NCBI GenBank assembly: GCA_017414505.1
Contig: JAFQLQ010000021.1
Coordinates: 1-39,256 of the forward strand
DNA: 39,256 nt
Reading direction: 5' to 3'
Origin: Clostridia bacterium
GTDB lineage: Bacteria > Bacillota > Clostridia > UMGS1840 > HGM11507
Shown here piece after piece: positions 7,523 through 13,935 of the stretch (within the stretch, counting starts at the first letter, position 1; the number at the start of each line of letters is the position of its first letter). A model generated the notes under the pieces. That model saw only the letters and a list, made by a program, of their open reading frames with translations, was not told the DNA's origin and did not search any database. Position numbers and translations under genes: made by a program.

Positions 7523-7596
7523 GCGGGTGTAGTTCAATGGTAGAATCTCAGCCTTCCAAGCTGATTGCGTGGGTTCGATTCCCATCACCCGCTCCA
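7523..7596 (+). tRNA. tRNA-Gly(TCC)
   Basis: Acceptor GCGGGTG pairs with CACCCGC. The anticodon loop CTTCCAA gives TCC. T arm GTGGGTTCGATTCCCAT; CCA is encoded at 7594-7596. First of five tRNAs in one transcript. Confidence 0.97.
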
Positions 7597-7604
7597 TAAA
7601 ATTT

Positions 7605-7681
<77 letters not shown>

Positions 7682-7692
7682 TTTAAATGTAT

Positions 7693-7770
7693 GGTGGGTA
7701 TGGCACAGTTGGTTAGCGCATCAGTTTGTGGCACTGAGGGTCGTCGGTTCGAATCCGACTACCCACCCCA
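7693..7770 (+). tRNA. tRNA-His(GTG)
   Basis: Acceptor GTGGGTA pairs with TACCCAC, with the extra G at -1 (7693) opposite the C discriminator, the mark of tRNA-His. Anticodon stem TCAGT/ACTGA with loop TTGTGGC gives GTG. CCA is encoded. Confidence 0.97.
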
Positions 7771-7782
7771 TTAATTAAATAA

Positions 7783-7858
7783 TGGGATGTAGCCAAGTGG
7801 TAAGGCACAGGACTTTGACTCCTGCATTTCGTTGGTTCGAGTCCAACCATCCCAGCCA
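7783..7858 (+). tRNA. tRNA-Gln(TTG)
   Basis: Acceptor TGGGATG pairs with CATCCCA. Anticodon stem CAGGA/TCCTG with loop CTTTGAC gives TTG. CCA is encoded. Confidence 0.97.
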
Positions 7859-7879
7859 ATTCCAAAAACAACTTAATAT

Positions 7880-7955
7880 GGGCCATTAGCTCAGTCGGCA
7901 GAGCACTTGACTTTTAATCAAGGTGTCCCGCGTTCGAATCGCGGATGGCTCACCA
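7880..7955 (+). tRNA. tRNA-Lys(TTT)
   Basis: Acceptor GGGCCAT pairs with ATGGCTC (one G-U). Anticodon stem CTTGA/TCAAG with loop CTTTTAA gives TTT. CCA is encoded. Last tRNA of the operon. Confidence 0.97.
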
Positions 7956-7956
7956 G

Positions 7957-7985
7957 AAAAAAGACATCCATTGGATGTCTTTTTT
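7957..7985 (+). terminator. Terminator of the tRNA operon
   Basis: Stem AAAAAAGACATCCA (7957-7970) pairs with TGGATGTCTTTTTT (7972-7985), ending in a T-run just after the Lys tRNA. Confidence 0.9.
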
Positions 7986-8009
7986 CAGTTATATTTGCCT
8001 TTAAGTTAA

Positions 8010-8130
8010 GAGTTAAAATTGCTTTGCAAGTTATGAATTAATCTCGTCGATATTTGTTTTTTGGGGCAAATATATCAAAACTGCAAACAATGTTTGCATC
8101 ATAACTTTTACAAAGTAAAATCAAAACTCC
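8010..8130. repeat. MITE-like imperfect inverted repeat element
   Basis: The left arm (8010-8040) and the reverse complement of the right arm (8094-8130) share the pattern GAGTT..AATT.CTTTG.AA..GTTATGA. Inside are ATATTTG/CAAATAT (8050-8056 with 8067-8073) and GCAAAC/GTTTGC (8083-8097). No coding sequence is present. The length of about 120 bp and nested palindromes fit a small non-autonomous element or a folded RNA. The following stretch to 8246 holds no gene that I can support; further CTTTGCA-like words are scattered there. Confidence 0.4.
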
Positions 8131-8246
8131 AAGCTACCTTTTAGTTGTATCCAAAACGTTCGGTTCTTCCAAATATCCATACACAAAAGTGCGCGGATTT
8201 TCACTTATTCACGCTTCACTATTCCCTGACCTTACTTGTGCAAAGC

Positions 8247-8278
8247 AAAAGCGCACCCCTCAGGATACGCTTTTTTCT
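8247..8278. terminator. Terminator-like hairpin after the response regulator gene
   Basis: AAAAGCG (8247-8253) pairs with CGCTTTT (8269-8275), placed directly at the 3' end of the regulator gene. The T-tract is better on the plus strand, so efficiency for the minus-strand operon is uncertain. Confidence 0.5.
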
Positions 8279-8954
8279 AATTATCAAACAAATCAAATAT
8301 TTTTATAAAATTCAAATCGTTTACAAGGTCTTTTATATTTGTTGCATCAAATTTCTTAAGTATTCTGTTAACCTGCGACCTTATGGTAGATTCCTCAACA
8401 AATCTCTTCGTGGCAATGCTTTTATAGGATTCCCCTTTGCAAAGTGCACGCAGAATTTCAAATTCCGAATTGGAAAGTTTGGAGAGCAGATTAAGCACAT
8501 TAAGCATAGAATTCTGTCTGTTTTTCACTCTCTGACATTCGCTTAAAATAATATGTGCAAGCTCAGGACGAAGCGAAGAAGTATTATCATAAACCTTTTT
8601 AACAGAAGAAATTATTTCCTCTATGGGTTCGGTTTTTGTAAGATAATCGTTAGCGCCGTAGGTAAATGCACGAAGGATATAATCGTCTTCCTTATGTATT
8701 GAAAGCATTATTATTTTAATATCGGGATGAATTTCCTTGATTTTCGGAATAAGCTCAACTCCCGTATCGTTTTCCTCCATCTGTATATCAAGGAGCAGAA
8801 CATCGGGACGTTCATTTTTCACAAGATTAAGACACTGACGGGTGTTATTCGCCGTACCTACACATTCAATGTCAGGCTCATTCTCAAAAACCGACTGAAA
8901 GTATTCACATAAGTAGCTGATATCATCACAGATAGCTAATTTTATTTTTTTCAT
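8277..8954 (-). CDS. Response regulator, REC plus LuxR-type HTH
   Basis: 225 residues. The receiver domain (1-120) has the acidic pair D10/D11, the phosphorylatable D56 in LLLDIQM, S85 and K107 in YLTKTE. A LuxR/NarL-like helix-turn-helix lies in residues about 155-215 (LSNSEFEILRALCKGESYKS, then EESTIRSQVNRILKKF). Phosphorylation would control DNA binding. The start ATG has GAAAGGAAG upstream and overlaps the 3' end of the kinase gene by 29 bp, so the two are co-translated. The pair is divergent from the sugar ABC importer and lyase operon, so it most likely regulates that locus in response to the polymer or its fragments; this is inference from position. Confidence 0.92.
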   Translation of the reverse strand: MKKIKLAICDDISYLCEYFQSVFENEPDIECVGTANNTRQCLNLVKNERPDVLLLDIQMEENDTGVELIPKIKEIHPDIKIIMLSIHKEDDYILRAFTYGANDYLTKTEPIEEIISSVKKVYDNTSSLRPELAHIILSECQRVKNRQNSMLNVLNLLSKLSNSEFEILRALCKGESYKSIATKRFVEESTIRSQVNRILKKFDATNIKDLVNDLNFIKIFDLFDN

Positions 8955-10449
8955 ACTTTTTCATCTTCCTTTCATTAAGCGCAGGCAGTAAAATTTCCAA
9001 CCGGGTATATTTTCCGGGCTCGCTTTGTGCGGTTATGTTCCCGTTATGAATACTTATTACATTATGAACATAGTTAAGTCCTATGCCCCAGTTTTTAACG
9101 CTTTGTTTTGTTGAAAACAGAGGCGAAAAGATGTTTTTTATATTTTTCTTTTCAATACCGTTTCCGTTATCCTCAATTTCCACAATAAGCATATCATCCT
9201 CAGAAGCCGCTTTTATTGTAATATAGGGCTGAAACTCAGTTTCGGTCAGTTCCTTTTTAAGAATTATGGCTTCAACAGAATTATGAATTATATTTTTAAA
9301 AACCTCGGTAAAATGAAATTTATCGGCATAGAATCTGCGGTTTTCCACCTTGTAAATTCTGTTAACCGTAATATCCTGAGGTATATCAACACTTTCAATT
9401 GCTTTATCAATGCAAGCTTCTATATCAATCAGTTCAAACTGAAATTTTATATCGTGCATCATATCCAGCATTCTGGAAATAGTATCAACCGATTCACTTG
9501 AAATCTGCCTTATTTTATTAAAATTTTTTTCGCTTATTTCAGGGCTTTTTTCCATACTGTTAAGCCCCTGCTCCGCAAGGCGGTCGATTGTAAAAAACAG
9601 ATTTTTATAAACGTGAAAAAGCATTCTGAAATTTTTACTGAGTATATTGTAATTCTGTTTCATTTTTCTTTGCGAAATCATATCGAAATTGCTGAACGGT
9701 TTATAAAAATAAACAATGAAAAACAGCAGTATTACAATAAAAATAGTAAGCGGTATCAGAATATAATAGTTCCATGATATTACAGTTTTCGGGAACTTGA
9801 ACGTGTTAAGATTAGATGAAAAAAACATGCTGAATGTTCCCGTAACAAACACGAAAACTGTATAAATATCAACTATTACAAGCCACAGAGCTGTTATAAG
9901 AGTTGAACGTTTTTTAAGCTTGATTTTTGTATTTAAGTAATACCTTAAAAGCGAAATAAACGGCATTATAATATAAACCGCAAAAATAAGCGGGCTTATA
10001 ATATAGTTATATTCCGTAAGAAAGGAAATGAGCTTGGAACCGCCCGACATGTTGCTGTCCAGAAAATAATTGTACGACGTGGTGGGATCGTTAAACCACA
10101 GATAATACACAACCGGCAGAGCAAACAGAATATATGTATATTTACTAAGCTTGGAAATATTTGCAACAATTATAGCAGAGGTTACAAGTATAAGCGCAAC
10201 ACCTACGTTGTAAATTCTGGAAATATCCGGAATATTAAGCTTCACATTCATCAGAAAAATATAGAGGTAATAATCTATTTTTGATGAATAAGGATAGTTT
10301 GAAAGCTTTGCAAAATACAAAAGTGAAGAAAGCATAAGCAGCCCTACACCAACTAAGTAAACCGCAAAGGCACGGGTGATTTTATTCTTGTAATTATATT
10401 TCAGATAAATAAAGAAAAAAACAATCAGAACAAGAAAAACCGATGTCAT
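8926..10449 (-). CDS. Membrane sensor histidine kinase
   Basis: 507 residues. The N-terminal ~250 residues are very hydrophobic, with about seven or eight membrane segments (roughly 1-19, 27-46, 82-98, 103-118, 148-170, 184-208, 224-248) and no large extracellular domain. The phospho-acceptor is probably H279 in LFHVYKN, an HxxKN form unlike the standard HE box. The ATPase domain has the N box around N386/N390 (FKNIIHNSVEA), the G1 box EDNGNGIE (426-433) and the G2 box NWGIGLNY (453-460). It would phosphorylate the adjacent regulator. ATG start with GGGGGA upstream. The 7TM-like sensor suggests sensing of a small or membrane-embedded signal rather than a large polymer. Signal unknown. Confidence 0.88.
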   Translation of the reverse strand: MTSVFLVLIVFFFIYLKYNYKNKITRAFAVYLVGVGLLMLSSLLYFAKLSNYPYSSKIDYYLYIFLMNVKLNIPDISRIYNVGVALILVTSAIIVANISKLSKYTYILFALPVVYYLWFNDPTTSYNYFLDSNMSGGSKLISFLTEYNYIISPLIFAVYIIMPFISLLRYYLNTKIKLKKRSTLITALWLVIVDIYTVFVFVTGTFSMFFSSNLNTFKFPKTVISWNYYILIPLTIFIVILLFFIVYFYKPFSNFDMISQRKMKQNYNILSKNFRMLFHVYKNLFFTIDRLAEQGLNSMEKSPEISEKNFNKIRQISSESVDTISRMLDMMHDIKFQFELIDIEACIDKAIESVDIPQDITVNRIYKVENRRFYADKFHFTEVFKNIIHNSVEAIILKKELTETEFQPYITIKAASEDDMLIVEIEDNGNGIEKKNIKNIFSPLFSTKQSVKNWGIGLNYVHNVISIHNGNITAQSEPGKYTRLEILLPALNERKMKKYEKNKISYL

Positions 10450-10479
10450 TTAAATCCCCCGTTTGTAATATTTATATTG

Positions 10480-10508
10480 AGTATAACACAAAGTTTTTTC
10501 AATTTCAA
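10480..10508 (-). promoter_or_regulatory. Promoter of the two-component operon
   Basis: On the minus strand TTGAAA (10503-10508), 17-nt spacer, TATACT (10480-10485), about 30 nt before the kinase start. Confidence 0.6.
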
Positions 10509-10610
10509 GGTATTGGAAGCACCAATCTGTTATCCAGTAATTTCAAAAATTGTAATTTTTACGCATTTTACGGGCATTTCAAAAAAAAAGCTTACAAATT
10601 TTCAACGTTT

Positions 10611-10656
10611 TGTGCACAGCATTTAATCATCCGGCATTCTGTATTTATGTTATAAT
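10611..10656 (+). promoter_or_regulatory. Probable regulated promoter of the importer/lyase operon
   Basis: A perfect TATAAT lies at 10651-10656, but no TTGACA-like hexamer is found at 16-18 nt upstream (CATCCG at the 17-nt position). That suggests a promoter needing an activator. A TGTGCACA palindrome at 10611-10618 is a possible operator. The rest of the 10509-10698 gap holds only A/T-rich DNA and a small hairpin (ATTGG/CCAAT near 10513-10527). Confidence 0.4.
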
Positions 10657-10698
10657 ATAAACAAACAAAAATATTTTAATATGAAAGGAAGTAAAACT

Positions 10699-12090
10699 AT
10701 GAAAAAAACAACAAAACGTATTGCAGCATGTCTTGCACTTACCCTTACTGCAACCTGTCTTTTCGGTTGCGGCGGTAACGAAACTGCAAAAAACACAAAC
10801 ACTTCAGGCGATGTATCCACAATTACCTTCTGGTCGCCCAGTCCGCACAGTAAAGCACTGTATGTTAAACTGGCTAACGAATTTAACGAAACGACCGGAA
10901 AAGAATTAGGAATCAACTTTGTTTACGAAATCAAGGAAAGCAACATCGGTCAGGCAATCGACCTTGCTCTTGCTGCCGACCAGGCTCCTGAGCTTTTTGT
11001 AGGCGGTAATGTTGAAGCACTTGCTTCCAAGGGCGACATCATGGCTTTTGAAGATATCAAAGGCGGTCAGGCTCTTGTTGATAAATTCAAAGACCGTCTT
11101 GTTCCTTTTACAAACACATACAACGGCAAAACCTACACTCTTCCCGTTGCTTCCACAATAAGCGGTCTTATTTACAACAAGGAAATGTTTAAAGAAGCCG
11201 GTCTTGTTGACGAAAACGGCGAGCCCACTCCTCCCGAAACCTGGGAAGAATTCAGAGAATACGCTAAAAAGATGACAAATGCTTCCGAAAGAAAGTTCGG
11301 TGTTGTACTGCCTATAAAATGGTCAGGCTGGGCTACAGGCGATATTCTTGGTGCAGGTATGGCAAGTCTTGGCAGACAGGCTTATGATCCCACAACAGGA
11401 AAATTTGATTACACAGCTTACAAGCCGATTATTGATACATATCTTGGCATAAAAGAAGACGGAAGTATGGTTCCCGGGGCAGAAAATATTGACAATGATG
11501 CCGCAAGAGCAAGATTTGCAGAAGGCGGAATCGGTATGAAAATCAGCGCTTCTTACGACGTTGCAGTTTTCAACGACCAGTTCCCCGCAAAAATAGAATG
11601 GGGTATTGCTCCCCTTCCCGTTCTTGACAAGGACAACAAATACAAACAGTCTATGGGACTTGGTTCTTCTGCAAGAATCAACGCAAAGGCTGTTGAAAGA
11701 GTTGGCGACGAAAAGCTTCTTGCAGTTCTTAACTGGATGTACGGCGACGAAGTTCTTGCAACTGCATTCAAAGAAGGCTTAAACATCCCCAACGACATCA
11801 ACATTGTAAATTCCACAGATTTAAGCGGTGCTAAAAAAGGCTGGAAAGAATTTGCTGATATGATTGAAATAAGCACAGCTGCTCCCGTAGAAATAAAAAC
11901 TGATACAACAGGTTTAAAATCCTTCACAGATATATTCATAAACGAAATCTGGAACGGTGAAAAATCAGTTGATCAGGCGCTTTCCGATTACACAGACGAA
12001 ATGAACTCAAGAATAGACAAATACAAGGAAATTAATCCTGAATACGATCCTGAACCATTCATTATTAAGGATTGGAACATCAAACGCTAA
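10699..12090 (+). CDS. Sugar ABC transporter substrate-binding lipoprotein
   Basis: 463 residues. The lipoprotein signal ends at the lipobox LFGC with C24, so the protein is anchored on the outer face of the membrane. The mature part is a family 1 (UgpB/MalE-like) solute-binding protein: early ITFWSPSPHSKALY, then LAADQAPELFVGG and NGKTYTLPVASTISGLIYNK, with a FAEGGIGMKI segment typical of the fold. It would deliver oligosaccharides to the two permeases that follow. I chose ATG 10699 because AAAGGAAG (10683-10690) lies just before it; an in-frame ATG at 10681 lies upstream of that site. Adjacent lyases suggest the cargo is an unsaturated uronate-containing oligosaccharide, which is inference. 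Confidence 0.93.
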   Translation: MKKTTKRIAACLALTLTATCLFGCGGNETAKNTNTSGDVSTITFWSPSPHSKALYVKLANEFNETTGKELGINFVYEIKESNIGQAIDLALAADQAPELFVGGNVEALASKGDIMAFEDIKGGQALVDKFKDRLVPFTNTYNGKTYTLPVASTISGLIYNKEMFKEAGLVDENGEPTPPETWEEFREYAKKMTNASERKFGVVLPIKWSGWATGDILGAGMASLGRQAYDPTTGKFDYTAYKPIIDTYLGIKEDGSMVPGAENIDNDAARARFAEGGIGMKISASYDVAVFNDQFPAKIEWGIAPLPVLDKDNKYKQSMGLGSSARINAKAVERVGDEKLLAVLNWMYGDEVLATAFKEGLNIPNDINIVNSTDLSGAKKGWKEFADMIEISTAAPVEIKTDTTGLKSFTDIFINEIWNGEKSVDQALSDYTDEMNSRIDKYKEINPEYDPEPFIIKDWNIKR

Positions 12091-12104
12091 AAGGTGGTTT
12101 TAAA

Positions 12105-13034
12105 TTGGAATTAACAAACACTAAAAAATCAAGACAACTCAACTCTAAAACCAAAATGACACTTCAATGCTATCTTATGCTTTCAACTCAGATTATCGGA
12201 TTTATTGTGCTTACCGCATATCCGATTTTCTGGGCGGCAAAATGGGCGTGGTTTTACTTTGATAACATTCCTCAGAACACAAGATTTGTAGGCTGGGAGA
12301 ATTTTATAAACATTTTTAAAGATTCCGCCTACTGGCGAGCGTGGGGAACAACCTTAAAATTTGCTGTATGTAAAATCCCCATTGAACTGCCTCTTGCAAT
12401 GCTTCTGGCTGTTCTTTTAAACAGAAGAATAAAAGGTCAGGGTGCTTTCAGAGCGATATTCTATATGCCCCACATTGTGAGTGTTGCCATTGTCGGACTT
12501 ATTTTCAGCAATATGTTTGACTATTTTGGTGTTATCAACGGTCTGCTTACCAAATTCGGTGTTTTAACCGAAGGTGTAAACTGGTTTGACAACCCCAATA
12601 CCGCACTTATGGTAATTGTTCTTGCTTCTACATGGAGCACATTCGGTACCAATATGATATATTTCTTAGGTGCCCTGCAGACAATTCCCGAAGAGCTTTA
12701 CGAAAGTGCATATTTAGAGGGCGCAAAGCCTTTTACGGTGTTCTTTAAAATTACACTTCCTATGATTGCTCCCATACTTCAGACTGTTCTTCTGCTTGCA
12801 ATTAACGGTACACTGCACATTAACGACCTTGTTCTTGTTACAACAAACGGTGCACCCGGCGGAAAAACATTCACGGTAATGTCTTACATAGTTAAACAGT
12901 TTGTTCCCGGCTTTGCCGAAGCAAACGTAAACATCGGATACGGCTGTGCTATGGCTTTAATAACTTCTGTTATGTACTGCATAATAGGAATTGTATATTC
13001 CAAGCTGAGCAAACGTTTATCTGAAATTTATTAA
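12105..13034 (+). CDS. Sugar ABC transporter permease (MalF/UgpA type)
   Basis: 309 residues with about six membrane helices. The ATPase-contacting EAA loop reads ELYESAYLEGAKPFTVFFKI, followed by TLPMI. The likely start is TTG at 12105, with AAGGTGG seven bases upstream (12091-12097). The longer frame from 12072 overlaps the end of the binding-protein gene and lacks a ribosome site. It forms the channel with the next protein. No ATPase gene is in the operon, so a shared multi-sugar ATPase (MsmX-like) encoded elsewhere is needed; such sharing is well known in Firmicutes. Confidence 0.92.
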   Translation: MELTNTKKSRQLNSKTKMTLQCYLMLSTQIIGFIVLTAYPIFWAAKWAWFYFDNIPQNTRFVGWENFINIFKDSAYWRAWGTTLKFAVCKIPIELPLAMLLAVLLNRRIKGQGAFRAIFYMPHIVSVAIVGLIFSNMFDYFGVINGLLTKFGVLTEGVNWFDNPNTALMVIVLASTWSTFGTNMIYFLGALQTIPEELYESAYLEGAKPFTVFFKITLPMIAPILQTVLLLAINGTLHINDLVLVTTNGAPGGKTFTVMSYIVKQFVPGFAEANVNIGYGCAMALITSVMYCIIGIVYSKLSKRLSEIY

Positions 13035-13048
13035 AAGGAGGCTGCAAT

Positions 13049-13900
13049 ATGAAAAAACAAACTCTTGTGGGAAACATTATTACTTACATAATTGTAGGTT
13101 TTGTTGCTGTTATAGCGCTTTTCCCTATAATTTACACAGTAGCCTCATCCTTTAAAACAAATGCGGAAATTCTTGCTTTTCCCGAAAGAATTTTCCCGAG
13201 AAATCCCTCTTTTGAAAACTATATAACAGCCTGGAATTCGGAAGATTTCAATATTAAGCAAATGTTCTGGAACAGTACATATTACACTGTTATATGCGTT
13301 TTTGTAACGCTTCTTAGCTCCACAATGGCAGGATATGTTTTTACAAGAGGCGAATTTCCCGGTAAAAAACTGATATTTGCAGTTTTTTCTGCAACTATGT
13401 TTATAAGTCTTGGAACTATAACAGTTTATCCGCTTTTTGATATTCTTACAGCTATAAACTTAAACCGTTCCTTATGGGGGCTTATACTTGTTAAAATTTT
13501 CAGTATTTCCATTGTAAATATTTACCTTTCAAGAAGCTTTATAAAAACTATTCCCACAGCTCTTGACGAGGCGGCTATAATCGACGGATGCAGTTTTATT
13601 TCCATATTTTTCAGAATAATTCTGCCTATGATTAAGCCCATTACCGCAACAATAGGAATACTTGCATTCCAGAGCTCCTGGAATGAATACTTAATGCCAT
13701 CAATTTTCACAACCTCTGTTCCCTCTCAGAGAACACTTATAGTTGGTGTTGTGGCACTTAAAAATTCGGGCGACGGTGCGGCTTCGTGGAACCTGATGCT
13801 TGCAGGCTCAACCGTAGCACTTATCCCCGTTCTTATTGCTTATGCAATAGGTAATAAATATTTTGTTTCCGGTATGACTGCCGGAGCAGTAAAAGGTTAA
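13049..13900 (+). CDS. Sugar ABC transporter permease (MalG/UgpE type)
   Basis: 283 residues, six membrane helices. The EAA loop reads ALDEAAIIDGCSFISIFFRI, then ILPMIKP. The N-terminus has the usual first helix and FKTNAEI segment of this family. AAGGAGG lies seven bases before the ATG; the gap from the first permease is 14 bp. It makes the heterodimeric channel with the preceding permease. The next gene starts 35 bp downstream on the same strand without a visible terminator. Confidence 0.93.
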   Translation: MKKQTLVGNIITYIIVGFVAVIALFPIIYTVASSFKTNAEILAFPERIFPRNPSFENYITAWNSEDFNIKQMFWNSTYYTVICVFVTLLSSTMAGYVFTRGEFPGKKLIFAVFSATMFISLGTITVYPLFDILTAINLNRSLWGLILVKIFSISIVNIYLSRSFIKTIPTALDEAAIIDGCSFISIFFRIILPMIKPITATIGILAFQSSWNEYLMPSIFTTSVPSQRTLIVGVVALKNSGDGAASWNLMLAGSTVALIPVLIAYAIGNKYFVSGMTAGAVKG

Positions 13901-13935
13901 ATTTTATTTAAAATAATGAAAGCGAGGAATAAAAA

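Noticed and set aside
7400..7597. 65-residue minus-strand frame with MGIEPTQSAWKAE
   Set aside because: It is the antisense reading of tRNA-Gly(TCC), a well-known false protein.
5300..7600. parS or Noc binding sites near noc
   Set aside because: I looked for TGTTTCACGTGAAACA-like and ATTTCCCGGGAAAT-like sequences and saw none.
8145..8546. 133-residue plus-strand frame
   Set aside because: Its second half is antisense to the response regulator, it has no ribosome site and composition is not protein-like.
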